DNA from: Bacteroidota bacterium
GTDB taxonomy: Bacteria; Bacteroidota; Bacteroidia; Chitinophagales; Chitinophagaceae
Length of the DNA: 64,000 bases
NCBI GenBank assembly: GCA_018267955.1
Contig: JAFDXL010000009.1
Coordinates: 1 to 64,000 of the forward strand
Reading direction: 5' to 3'
This document shows positions 18,088-27,011 of the stretch, piece after piece. The notes below the pieces were generated by a model. The model saw only the letters and a list, made by a program, of their open reading frames with translations, did not search any database and was not told the DNA's origin. The position numbers and the translations under genes are program-made. The stretch's first letter is position 1; each line of letters opens with the position of its first letter.

Positions 18088-19998
18088 ATGTGCGGTATCT
18101 GCGGTATTATCAGGTTCGATGAAAAGATAGCTCCTGTTGCTATTCAGCGTATGACTGCAGCTATACGCCATCGTGGTCCCGATGATGAAGGGTATATCAG
18201 TATTGGAGACGAAGGTAATATCAAGTCTTTTGCCGGTGATGATACGGTAGCTTCATTGAAAAATAGCATGTTCTCTGTTGCGGGCGGGTCCTTCAGCAAT
18301 GTTTGGCTTGGTTTTCGCAGGCTTTCAATTATAGATCTTTCTACACATGGCCATCAGCCAATGGTGACAAGTGATCGGGAACTAGCGCTCATTTTTAATG
18401 GTGAAATATATAATTACAAAGAATTAAGGCAACAGCTTCAATCGCTGGGGCAGGTATTTCAAAGTAATACAGATACGGAAGTCATACTTTTGGGCTACCG
18501 CCAATGGGGCAGGGGAGTGCTGGATAGGTTGAACGGAATGTTTGCCTTTGCTATTTTCGATAAAGTTGCCGGAGAAGTATTCTTTGCCAGGGACCGCCTT
18601 GGTATTAAGCCATTATTTTATAGCCTTTCAGAACAAGGCATTGTCTGGGCTTCTGAGATCAAGGCTGTGTTACAGTCTGGGCTTATCAGATCGCAGGTCA
18701 ACTGGCAGGGGCTCTTTGCTAATTATCAACTGCAGACAACGCCATCACCCTTTACTTGTTTCGAGAATATTCATTCGCTGGAGCCGGCCAGCTTTATGGT
18801 AATAAATGTATATAACAAGAAGGTTATAAAAGAGTACTATTGGCATATTCCGATCAATAAGCCTTCTATAACTATTACTGCTGAAGATGCGGTTGCAGAA
18901 CTCGACTATCGATTGCAAAATATTGTTGCAAGGCAGCTACGCTCAGATGTTCCTGTTACTTCCTTAATGAGTGGCGGCATTGATTCTACAACGCTAACTG
19001 CTATTTGCACCCAACAATATAAAGGCTTCGATTGCTATTCTCTTGGTTTCGATGGTTCGGGTCTTGGTGCGGATGAATTGCCGCAGGCCATAGCTATGGC
19101 TAAAATGTTAGATATTAAACAGCATGTGCATGAAATAAAACCGGGTGATGTCATCGATACTTTAGATGCCGATCTGCGCCATTTTGAGGAGCCTTATGTA
19201 AACCTCGAACCAGCTATTGCATCCTCTGCGTATTTGCATCGCGAAGGGTATAAGGTGGTGATGAATGGATTAGGAGCAGATGAGGTGTTTGGTGGCTATG
19301 CACATTATCTTGACTATCGTAATTGGCAGGATCGTCGGAAATTGGCTTTCCTCAAAGGATTTATTCCCCCCATAAATGATTTTGCACGAAAAGTGCGCAG
19401 CTATCTGTCTATAGACAATAGTTTCAAATATTTCATCAATAGCCGCATGGGCATTCGCCCTTTCGAGATCAGGCAATTAACGGATAAGTCATTTCTTCCT
19501 GTCAATTTGTTTCTAAGGGATAATGTAGATGCACGCACAATACCTGAAGAACTCTCCTATTACGATCTTAAATATTATATCGGCTCGCACCATGTTTACA
19601 GGGACGATCTGAGCTCTATGCGTTACAGCCTCGAGGTACGCTATCCTTACCTCGATCATGAACTAATAGACTGGGTGGCGACTCTTCCGCTTTCCATCCG
19701 CTATGATGGTGCTACTACTAAGCCATTGATGCGCAAAGTAGCAGAGCGATATATTACGGCCGAGAATATGTCGATGCCCAAAAAAGGATTCAATCTTCCT
19801 TTAGATCATTGGATGAAAACGTCAACTGCTATACAGGACTATGCGCGTCAGCATCTCGATGCATTGGAGCAGCGTGATGTTTTTGACAAAAAAACTATCG
19901 AAAAATGGTGGCGCAGAAGAGATCAGGGTGTTTATTTTTCCAAGATCTGGCAACTGGTTACCACCGAAGTTTGGATGGATGAATATATCGATGCCTAA
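18088..19998 (+). CDS. asnB: Asparagine synthase (glutamine-hydrolysing)
   Basis: A 636-residue amidotransferase. Start at ATG 18088 puts the catalytic Cys2 (MCGICGI) at the mature N-terminus, as the family requires; a TTG at 18055 in frame would bury it and is rejected. The glutaminase domain spans about 2-215 (RHRGPDDEG, NGEIYN, SNTDTEV). The synthetase domain starts with the pyrophosphatase loop SGGIDS at 295-300. Spacing and length fit AsnB; some family members act in glycan or peptide amidation instead. Its stop overlaps the convergent DUF2157 gene by 4 bases. Confidence 0.92.
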   Translation: MCGICGIIRFDEKIAPVAIQRMTAAIRHRGPDDEGYISIGDEGNIKSFAGDDTVASLKNSMFSVAGGSFSNVWLGFRRLSIIDLSTHGHQPMVTSDRELALIFNGEIYNYKELRQQLQSLGQVFQSNTDTEVILLGYRQWGRGVLDRLNGMFAFAIFDKVAGEVFFARDRLGIKPLFYSLSEQGIVWASEIKAVLQSGLIRSQVNWQGLFANYQLQTTPSPFTCFENIHSLEPASFMVINVYNKKVIKEYYWHIPINKPSITITAEDAVAELDYRLQNIVARQLRSDVPVTSLMSGGIDSTTLTAICTQQYKGFDCYSLGFDGSGLGADELPQAIAMAKMLDIKQHVHEIKPGDVIDTLDADLRHFEEPYVNLEPAIASSAYLHREGYKVVMNGLGADEVFGGYAHYLDYRNWQDRRKLAFLKGFIPPINDFARKVRSYLSIDNSFKYFINSRMGIRPFEIRQLTDKSFLPVNLFLRDNVDARTIPEELSYYDLKYYIGSHHVYRDDLSSMRYSLEVRYPYLDHELIDWVATLPLSIRYDGATTKPLMRKVAERYITAENMSMPKKGFNLPLDHWMKTSTAIQDYARQHLDALEQRDVFDKKTIEKWWRRRDQGVYFSKIWQLVTTEVWMDEYIDA

Positions 19999-21023
19999 GC
20001 ACTTAAATGCTTATTCACACGTTTGCTTTTTTGCACCCTGTTGCCAATATACCAAAACGATACTCCCAGTATCAGGAAGAACAATCCTTTATTGGTATTA
20101 TCCCAGAAATATTCAAAATAGCGGGTGTACAGATTGATGAGTAAAGCAAATAATCCTATATCACGTACTGCTTCATCGCGCTTTTTAATGCCATATAAAA
20201 ATATAAGCGCACCGGCAATTGCAAAAATGAGGGCATACCATATCACTAGCACCTGTCTTACTTTAGACCATTCTTCCAGGCTATTGTAATTCCCGAAAAT
20301 AGACACGCCCCACAATCCGGTAAGCAATATGATTAGCCCGGCAATGTAGGTAAATCTTTGGGTGTCTTGTAATTGTTTCACCTGGGTCTGCATATACGCA
20401 AAAGCTAACACCACGATGCCGAATGCAGCAAACCGCATGGGATAGTTCATCCCCAGGAATAGATCATTGCTGCTTTGCCATGCAGAAAAGGCGCCATACC
20501 ATCCCATCAATGCCAGTATGCCCTCTATCCACAATGCTTTACTACGCAGCCATGCAGATAATGCAAATAATAAAACGGTAGCTATTGCCAGGAAGCCGGA
20601 ATACTTTGGCCCGCTGCCAATGTCTTTGCAATAATAGATAAGTGCTGTAAGCGCTAATAGAGAGGTAATAACGCTATATGCTTCAAATAGGGTATTGCTA
20701 TAACCGGCTTTCTTCCTTTTAATGAACAGGAAAGCTGCTGCCGATAATATGGTAAATAAAACCGCGATCGCGATATTGCTCAAAGAGAAATAAACTTTGA
20801 ATTTCTCCAGCATTTTATCATCAATAAAAATGGCTCCAAATGCCAATATCACACACGATAGTGCGATGAAAAAAAAGTAACGGGCTATTTGTTGTGCAGG
20901 CTCATCTTTTACGGTGATCGTATCTTTCAACTCTTCTGCCTGCTCCGGGGATAGCTTGCCTTCTTGCAACCATTCTTCTATTGCGGAGGTAAGCAATTCT
21001 TTTTCTTTTTTATCGGCTTGCAT
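19995..21023 (-). CDS. DUF2157 domain membrane protein
   Basis: A 342-residue protein from ATG 21023 (the frame runs to a TTG at 21047, but MQADKKEKE is the better start). The first 45 residues are an acidic helical domain (AIEEWLQEGKLSPEQAEELK), followed by about 9-10 hydrophobic spans ending in basic residues. This fits DUF2157 inner-membrane proteins of unknown function. It is convergent with asnB, overlapping it by 4 bases. A hairpin with a T-rich 3' side (21059-21076) lies only 36 bases upstream of the ATG. Confidence 0.75.
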   Translation of the reverse strand: MQADKKEKELLTSAIEEWLQEGKLSPEQAEELKDTITVKDEPAQQIARYFFFIALSCVILAFGAIFIDDKMLEKFKVYFSLSNIAIAVLFTILSAAAFLFIKRKKAGYSNTLFEAYSVITSLLALTALIYYCKDIGSGPKYSGFLAIATVLLFALSAWLRSKALWIEGILALMGWYGAFSAWQSSNDLFLGMNYPMRFAAFGIVVLAFAYMQTQVKQLQDTQRFTYIAGLIILLTGLWGVSIFGNYNSLEEWSKVRQVLVIWYALIFAIAGALIFLYGIKKRDEAVRDIGLFALLINLYTRYFEYFWDNTNKGLFFLILGVSFWYIGNRVQKSKRVNKHLSA

Positions 21024-21411
21024 AGTTGGGCTGTTAAAGTTAGCCAATAAAACAACAAGTCCCGTATAAACGGGACTTCTGTTACATATAGAGGATAAGA
21101 GAGAACGAATTCATATACACCACCGTCCTAAGTGGTATATTTCAATGCTGTAAATATAATAATTTTTTTATACAGCAAAAATCATGATTGAAACAGAATC
21201 ATTATCAGCGAAGGTTTTTGCTTTTCACATCCTTTACTTTTTAATGTTTTTTGTTTCCATCATACATATTTTTATACTACGTTTCGTATTGCAAGTTATT
21301 TCCCTTGGTTGTTAAATACCCAAATCGTTGCTAACTAACCGGTTAGATAAAAAAAGGGCATTTACCGGTAAAATGGTAAATGCCCTTGTTAAGATATTTT
21401 TATCTGCAGGT
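21024..21411. other. 388-bp intergenic region with hairpins, no gene seen
   Basis: It contains a stem-loop GTCCCGT/ACGGGAC (21059-21076) that on the minus strand is followed by TTGTTGTTTT; an imperfect ATATAC...GTATAT repeat around 21112-21140; a palindrome CTAACCGGTTAG (21335-21346); and the terminator at 21354-21387. The minus-strand promoter for the DUF2157 gene must lie here. I see no convincing ORF. Confidence 0.6.
21354..21387 (-). terminator. Terminator of the TonB receptor gene
   Basis: Perfect 13-bp stem AAGGGCATTTACC/GGTAAATGCCCTT with an 8-base loop. On the minus strand it is followed by a T run, 25 bases after the receptor stop codon. Confidence 0.85.
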
Positions 21412-23778
21412 TTAGAACTTGAAATTATAAGTGATACTAGGCAATACCGGGAATATCGACACCTGCATTACTTTGGCCTGCACACCCTGGCTCACACTGC
21501 CTTTTGTGTCTACATACAGGAAGTAAGGGTTTTGCCTGTTATACACGTTGTATATGGAAAACGCCCAGCTGCTCTTCCATCTGTGCTGCTTCTTTGGTTT
21601 CGGATTATATATAGCGGATAAGTCCAGCCTGTGATATGCAAACAAACGATAAGCATTCAGATTGCTGTACTGCGGTACTATGTTATTATCAATGATGTAA
21701 TAAGCTGTTGGCAGGGTAATGGCATTGCCCGATCCGTAAACGAATACAGTGGACAGTGTCCATTTTTTGGATAGCTCGTAGGTACCCACAACAGATATAT
21801 CATGCCTGCGGTCATACTTCGCAGGGAAGGGGTCTCCATTATTCAGGTCTTTAAACTGCCTGTACGTCCACGATAGGGTATAGCCTATCCAGCCGGTGAA
21901 CTTACCTTTTGTTTTGTTTACAAAAAACTCAGCGCCATAAGCCCAGCCTTTACCAAACACAAAATCCAGCTCAGGGTCCTGCAGGGTAGATGGTATATAA
22001 CCCTGGCGGTACTCTATCTGGTTTTTCATGTCTTTATAGTAAAGCTCTACCGATGTTTCTATTTTGTTTTCCAGCAGGTTTTTGAAGTAGCCTACAGAAT
22101 ATTGCCATGATTGCTGCGGTTGCACATAATAGGTGCTTGGCACCCAAAGATCAGTCGGTAGTGTGCTGCCATTGTTAGATACCAGGTGTATGTACTGATA
22201 AGCTTTAGTTACACTGGCTTTAATGGAGGAGCTGCTGTTCAGCTCAAAACGTGCGTTGAAACGTGGTTCCAGGCCACCGTAGCTTTTTACAAGCTGGCCC
22301 TTACCATATACGGTACTATCTATTCTTTTGTTATTAAAATCAGTTTGGTAGCGGGTGTATGCGCCAACCTGGCCAAACATCGAGTAACGCAAACCAGCAT
22401 TGATACGCAGCCATTTGGTGGGCTCAAAGTCATCCATCACATATACAGCTCCTTCATGGGCATATTTTATCAAAGCATTATTCGGTTTTAGTTCCGTTGA
22501 TTCTGTCTGCCCCGATAATTGGTTAGGTATAAAGGTGTGATAGGTATAAGCAAAGCCGGTCTTTATTTTATGGTTGAATGCGGTGTAATAATCAAGATCT
22601 ACTTTGCCGTTATAGTCTTTCACACCCGAGGATAATTTGATGTTAAAACCATTTTGCCCTGCGCCAAATGAAAAGTTATAATCATTATATACAGCGGTTG
22701 TATTCAGGAATAGCTTATTAGAGAACAGGTGGTTCCAGCGCAGGGTGGCGGTGCTGTTACCCCATGGTATGGTAGCGTTAAAGCTGCCGCTCGAATTTTT
22801 AAATGTGAATTTGTCGCGCCCGAAATAGCCACTGGCATACAAGCGGTCTTTTTCTGATATTTTATAATTCGCTTTAATGTTTGCATCATAGAAGTAATAT
22901 CCTGATCCTGCAAAGGAACCTGATGCAAACGGCTTGATCAAGGCGTCTATGTAAGTGCGCCTGCCAGAGATGACAAAGGAACCTTTATCTTTTTTAATAG
23001 GGCCTTCCAGTAATAACCTTGATGCGATCAGCCCAATACCACCTTCGGCATGGTATTCTTTCATATTACCCTCTTTCATAGATACATCTACTACAGAAGA
23101 TAAGCGACCACCATAGTTAGCAGGCATACCGCCTTTTATAAGGGTTACATTTTTAATGGCGTCTGTGTTGAAAACAGAGAAGAAACCAAACAGGTGCCCT
23201 GTATTATATACTACAGCGTCATCCAGCAATATCAGGTTCTGGTCGGGGCCACCGCCACGCACATAAAAGCCCGAATTGCCTTCCCCCGCAGATTGCACGC
23301 CGGGCATCAGTTGTAATGCTTTTAATATATCTGTTTCCCCGAATATAACAGGCAATGTTTTTACTTTCTCTGCGGACAGCGAGATGGTACCCATTTCTGT
23401 ACTCTTTACATGCTCATCCTGCCTGATGCTGGTCACTTCCACTTCCTTCATGGTAGTGGTGTTTTGCATATCGGCGTTAAAACTTACGTTATCAACCATA
23501 TTAATGGTTTCTGTACGGGTGCCAAAACCTACATAGGAGAATATAACAGTATAATTACCGGCCGGGGCAGATAAGGAATAGAAACCATAGGTATTAGTTT
23601 GCGTACCCAGCGCCAGTTCTTTAATAAATACGGTGGCTCCGATAATTGCTTCACCACTGCCTCCATCACGCACATAACCGCTCAGGGTTACTTTCTTTTG
23701 CGCAAAAAGCTGTGCCGGCAATACCATCAGCAAAGCCATTACAGAGACTATAAAGTATAAATGTCGCGTTGTGCGCAT
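21412..23778 (-). CDS. TonB-dependent outer-membrane receptor
   Basis: A 788-residue receptor. Signal peptide about 1-26 (ending LFA), then a CarboxypepD_reg-like domain (about 30-115, YVRDGGSGEAIIGATVFI), a plug domain (about 125-235, GGPDQNLILLDDAVVYN and PANYGGRLSSVVDV), and a 22-strand-type barrel ending in the aromatic YNFKF. It imports or exports a ligand through the outer membrane using TonB energy. It lies 18 bp after a DUF3347 lipoprotein gene, so the two are likely co-transcribed; DUF3347 domains are associated with copper, which hints at metal or metal-chelate handling. Confidence 0.92.
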   Translation of the reverse strand: MRTTRHLYFIVSVMALLMVLPAQLFAQKKVTLSGYVRDGGSGEAIIGATVFIKELALGTQTNTYGFYSLSAPAGNYTVIFSYVGFGTRTETINMVDNVSFNADMQNTTTMKEVEVTSIRQDEHVKSTEMGTISLSAEKVKTLPVIFGETDILKALQLMPGVQSAGEGNSGFYVRGGGPDQNLILLDDAVVYNTGHLFGFFSVFNTDAIKNVTLIKGGMPANYGGRLSSVVDVSMKEGNMKEYHAEGGIGLIASRLLLEGPIKKDKGSFVISGRRTYIDALIKPFASGSFAGSGYYFYDANIKANYKISEKDRLYASGYFGRDKFTFKNSSGSFNATIPWGNSTATLRWNHLFSNKLFLNTTAVYNDYNFSFGAGQNGFNIKLSSGVKDYNGKVDLDYYTAFNHKIKTGFAYTYHTFIPNQLSGQTESTELKPNNALIKYAHEGAVYVMDDFEPTKWLRINAGLRYSMFGQVGAYTRYQTDFNNKRIDSTVYGKGQLVKSYGGLEPRFNARFELNSSSSIKASVTKAYQYIHLVSNNGSTLPTDLWVPSTYYVQPQQSWQYSVGYFKNLLENKIETSVELYYKDMKNQIEYRQGYIPSTLQDPELDFVFGKGWAYGAEFFVNKTKGKFTGWIGYTLSWTYRQFKDLNNGDPFPAKYDRRHDISVVGTYELSKKWTLSTVFVYGSGNAITLPTAYYIIDNNIVPQYSNLNAYRLFAYHRLDLSAIYNPKPKKQHRWKSSWAFSIYNVYNRQNPYFLYVDTKGSVSQGVQAKVMQVSIFPVLPSITYNFKF

Positions 23779-23796
23779 AGAGTTTTGGTTAAATGT

Positions 23797-24390
23797 TTAT
23801 TTTAATGAATCGGTCACTTCTCCGCATTCCAGCATCTTTTTGCCGAAATAAGGATTTTTTATTTCAGGATCGTTGCTAAGCCAGTAAGCGCCTTTGTCGT
23901 TAAATGCCATTGGGCAATATTCCCTGTATATATTGGCATTTTTCAGGTCAGCAGCCTTCGCAATCCCATACACTCCGTTCGATACTTTTTCAAAATGTAC
24001 ACGCTTCACTTCGCAGGTTTCGTCCTTTACTGCCTGTATTTGCTTACTGCTATTAACAATCGTATCAAAATAAGGTTGCATGGATGCATACACTGCTGTA
24101 TCATTTTTTACAGCGCCCATCAGTTCTGTTGCTGATGCCTGTAACTTCTGCGCTGCAGAATCGGCCATAGCTGCATTGGTGGCTACCATTGCATCCTTTA
24201 ACGCATAGTAATCATTTACCATGGCTAACAGCTTTTGGGTATTGGCTTCACCTAATTTACTGGCTGGCGGCATAGAAGGAGCGGCTGGTGCTGTTGCTTC
24301 TGTTGTGGTTGTCTCTTCTTTTTTCTCTCCGTTGTTGCAGGCGGTAAAGATCAGCACAGCTGCAAATGCTGTGTAATAAAGCTTGCGCAT
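23797..24390 (-). CDS. DUF3347-type lipoprotein
   Basis: A 197-residue protein with a lipobox (LIFTAC, Cys18). A Glu/Thr/Ala/Pro linker (residues 24-45) is followed by an alpha-helical domain and a conserved C-terminus REYCPMAFNDKGAYWLS...NPYFGKKMLECG. The CPMA and Met/Cys pattern is typical of DUF3347, found fused to copper/silver efflux adaptors and thought to bind metal. It is probably outer-membrane anchored. A TATTTTTG -7 box at 24409-24416 precedes it; the TonB receptor gene follows at 18 bp. Confidence 0.8.
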   Translation of the reverse strand: MRKLYYTAFAAVLIFTACNNGEKKEETTTTEATAPAAPSMPPASKLGEANTQKLLAMVNDYYALKDAMVATNAAMADSAAQKLQASATELMGAVKNDTAVYASMQPYFDTIVNSSKQIQAVKDETCEVKRVHFEKVSNGVYGIAKAADLKNANIYREYCPMAFNDKGAYWLSNDPEIKNPYFGKKMLECGEVTDSLK

Positions 24391-24408
24391 AGTTTAAAAA
24401 TTTCCATG

Positions 24409-24416
24409 CAAAAATA
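24409..24416 (-). promoter_or_regulatory. -7 box for the DUF3347/TonB operon
   Basis: TATTTTTG on the minus strand, 18 bases before ATG 24390. It matches TAnnTTTG; no -33 element is evident 20 bp upstream. Confidence 0.4.
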
Positions 24417-24447
24417 AAGCTTGCACCGATGCTAAACGTATGTGTTG

Positions 24448-24455
24448 TAAATTTG
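24448..24455 (+). promoter_or_regulatory. -7 box close to the ABC-F start
   Basis: TAAATTTG, 7 bases before ATG 24463. A TTG lies at 24421-24423, 24 bp upstream, which is longer than usual. A transcript from here would be almost leaderless. Confidence 0.4.
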
Positions 24456-24462
24456 TTGCCTT

Positions 24463-26406
24463 ATGTTACTTGCATTACAAAATATTTCATTTCACTTCGG
24501 CTCGAGGACCATTTTAGAAGATGCCAGCTGGCAGATCAATACAGGAGAGCGTATTGGCCTGGTTGGTAGCAATGGTGTGGGCAAATCTACCTTGCTCAGG
24601 CTTATTATGCGTGAATACACGCCCGATGCAGGGGTGATCAATAAACCCAAAGATGTAACCCTTGGCTTCTTTAACCAGGATTTGTTGAGTTTTTCTACCA
24701 GTAATTCCATTCTGAGCGTGGCCATGACGGCTTTCGAAAGGGCGCACGAGGTGGAAAAAGTGATGGATCGCCTGATAAAGGAATTGGAAACAAAGCCCGA
24801 TGATGCACAATTGCTCGATGAATATAGTCATGCCCTGCACGATTTTGAGGTAGCAGGTGGCTATGAAATGGAACACCGCTCTGCGGAGGTCTTGGAAGGC
24901 CTGGGTTTCTCCACAGCAGATCTGCAACGCCCTTATGACCAGTTTAGCGGGGGATGGCGTATGCGCGTGCTGCTGGCTAAAATGATGCTGCAGGCGCCGG
25001 ATGTATTGTTGCTCGATGAACCTACCAACCACCTCGATCTTCCATCTATCGAGTGGCTGGAGCGTTATCTGATCGGTTATCCGGGTAGCGTGGTAATTGT
25101 GTCGCACGATCGTTATTTCCTGGATCGTATGGTGAATAAGATAGTAGAGGTATGGCAATACGACCTGCATCAGTACTCAGGCAACTATACTTTCTACCAG
25201 AAAGAAAAGGCGGAGCGTATGGAGTTGCAACAACGGGCTTTTGAGAATCAGCAGGAGTATATTCGCCAACAGGAGCGCTTTATAGAGCGTTTCCGTGCAA
25301 AGGCTACCAAGGCTGCCCAGGCGCAGAGTGCATTGAAAAGGTTGGATAAACTGGACCGTATAGAAGCCCCGGATGGTACTATGCCGGTAATGAATATCAA
25401 CTTCGATGTGGCAGTACAGCCGGGCAAAATCATTAATACGCTTAAGAATATTACCAAGCGTTTCGGCGATCTTACGATTGTTGAAAATGCGAGTGCAGAG
25501 ATATATCGCGGCGATAAAATAGCACTTATCGGTGCCAACGGTAAGGGTAAGTCTACCTTGTTGCGTATCATAGCAGGTAAAGAAACCTTTGACGGAGAGC
25601 GTAAGGAAGGTCACAACGTAGAGGAAAGTTTCTACGCACAGCACCAACTGGAAGCACTGACAGTAGAAAATGAAATATTAGAAGAGCTGAAACGTGCCGG
25701 TACAGGTAAAACTGAGCTGGAGCTGCGCCAGCTCTTAGGCTGCTTCCTGTTTAGCGGCGATGATGTGTTCAAGAAGATCAAGGTGCTCTCTGGTGGTGAA
25801 AAGGCGAGGGTAGCATTGGCGAAGACGATTGCCATGAAAGGCAATTTCCTGATGCTCGATGAACCTACCAACCACTTGGACATGCAGTCTGTTGAGATGC
25901 TGATCGATGCGCTGAACAAATATGAGGGCACTTTGATACTGGTATCGCACGATCGTTACTTCATTAGCCAGATAGCAAATAAGATATGGTGGATAGAAGA
26001 CCGCCAGATCAAAGAATTCATCGGTTCTTATGATGAATGGAATGTGTTTTTAGCAGAACGTGAAAAAAGGTTGAAACAATCTGCACCTGTGCCTGAAAAG
26101 AAAGAAGAAAAGCCAAAGCCGCAGGAAAAAGCGCCCGTGAACGTGAATGAACAGCGGGAATGGCAGCGCGAACTGCAAAAGCAGCAGAAACAATTCCAGA
26201 AGCTGGAAGAGCAGATCAATAAACTGAAGGAAGAGAAAACACAGCACGAGCTGCAATTAGCGGATCCTGCTTTTTATTCTGATAAGGTCAAATTTCAGAA
26301 GCTCGACGAAGCTTATAAGGCGCTGACAGCCAAGCTTGATTCATTAACGGGCGATGCCGATAAGGTATTCGAGCAGATGATGGAACTGGAAGAAAAGCTG
26401 GCATAA
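24463..26406 (+). CDS. ABC-F family ATPase (Uup/YdiF type)
   Basis: A 647-residue soluble protein with two ABC cassettes and no membrane spans. Walker A motifs are GSNGVGKST at 35-43 and GANGKGKST at 357-365; both cassettes end Walker B with LLDEPTNHLD-type motifs. A charged helical linker (about 245-305, rich in Gln/Glu/Arg) joins them. The C-terminal 100 residues are a Lys/Glu/Gln coiled coil, as in Uup. ABC-F proteins act on ribosomes or on DNA-associated processes; without an antibiotic-resistance context this is most likely a housekeeping member. Confidence 0.92.
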   Translation: MLLALQNISFHFGSRTILEDASWQINTGERIGLVGSNGVGKSTLLRLIMREYTPDAGVINKPKDVTLGFFNQDLLSFSTSNSILSVAMTAFERAHEVEKVMDRLIKELETKPDDAQLLDEYSHALHDFEVAGGYEMEHRSAEVLEGLGFSTADLQRPYDQFSGGWRMRVLLAKMMLQAPDVLLLDEPTNHLDLPSIEWLERYLIGYPGSVVIVSHDRYFLDRMVNKIVEVWQYDLHQYSGNYTFYQKEKAERMELQQRAFENQQEYIRQQERFIERFRAKATKAAQAQSALKRLDKLDRIEAPDGTMPVMNINFDVAVQPGKIINTLKNITKRFGDLTIVENASAEIYRGDKIALIGANGKGKSTLLRIIAGKETFDGERKEGHNVEESFYAQHQLEALTVENEILEELKRAGTGKTELELRQLLGCFLFSGDDVFKKIKVLSGGEKARVALAKTIAMKGNFLMLDEPTNHLDMQSVEMLIDALNKYEGTLILVSHDRYFISQIANKIWWIEDRQIKEFIGSYDEWNVFLAEREKRLKQSAPVPEKKEEKPKPQEKAPVNVNEQREWQRELQKQQKQFQKLEEQINKLKEEKTQHELQLADPAFYSDKVKFQKLDEAYKALTAKLDSLTGDADKVFEQMMELEEKLA

Positions 26407-26416
26407 TATTAACCGC

Positions 26417-26447
26417 TTGCTTTCTGTGAGATCAGATTTTATCTTTG
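26417..26447 (+). promoter_or_regulatory. Promoter for yajQ-like gene
   Basis: -33 TTG at 26417-26419, exactly 20 bp, then -7 TATCTTTG at 26440-26447. The spacing fits Bacteroidota promoters; the leader to ATG 26471 would be about 18-20 bases. Confidence 0.6.
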
Positions 26448-26470
26448 AATTAATTTAAACTTATATACGA

Positions 26471-26962
26471 ATGCCGTCATTTGATATTGCCAGCAAAGTA
26501 GATCTGCAAACTTTAGATAATGCAGTGAACATTGCAAAAAAAGAAGTTGAAAACCGTTACGATTTTAAGGGTGCTCATGTTTCCATCGAGCTGAATAAAA
26601 AAGACATGGTCATCAACCTGGAGGTGGACAGCGAAATGCAGCTTAGACAATTGGAAGATATCCTGGTTACCAAATCTATGCGCCAGGGCCTGGAAGCGAA
26701 TGCTTTTGATCTTACCAAACAATTTGCTGCTTCAGGTAAATATATTCGCAAGGCCGTACCTGTTAAGAACGGTATTGACAAGGATATGTCTAAAAAGATA
26801 GTAAAGCTCATCAAAGACAGCGGGCTTAAAGTACAGGCTGCTATTATGGATGATATCATCCGTGTTACAGGAAAAAAGATAGATGACCTGCAGGATGTGA
26901 TACAGCTTTGCCGCAGCTCTAATCTCGATCTTCCACTGCAATTCGTTAATATGAAATCATAA
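26471..26962 (+). CDS. YajQ family nucleotide-binding protein
   Basis: A 163-residue protein that starts MPSFDIASKVDLQTLDNAVN and contains YDFKGAHVSIEL, both hallmarks of the UPF0234/YajQ family. Family members bind cyclic di-GMP or nucleotides in some species. It has its own promoter and a shared bidirectional terminator, so it is probably monocistronic. Confidence 0.92.
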   Translation: MPSFDIASKVDLQTLDNAVNIAKKEVENRYDFKGAHVSIELNKKDMVINLEVDSEMQLRQLEDILVTKSMRQGLEANAFDLTKQFAASGKYIRKAVPVKNGIDKDMSKKIVKLIKDSGLKVQAAIMDDIIRVTGKKIDDLQDVIQLCRSSNLDLPLQFVNMKS

Positions 26963-26981
26963 GGCATCTAATGCCTATAAC

Positions 26982-27011
26982 AAAAGAGCAGCTCTATCGG
27001 GCTGCTCTTTT
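26982..27011. terminator. Bidirectional terminator after yajQ
   Basis: An 11-bp stem AAAAGAGCAGC/GCTGCTCTTTT with an 8-base loop. It runs into the stop codon (27011-27013) of the convergent gene. Confidence 0.85.

Noticed and set aside
24514-25170. Long minus-strand ORFs inside the ABC-F gene
   Set aside because: They are opposite-strand shadows of a clear ABC-F gene, without domains or promoters.
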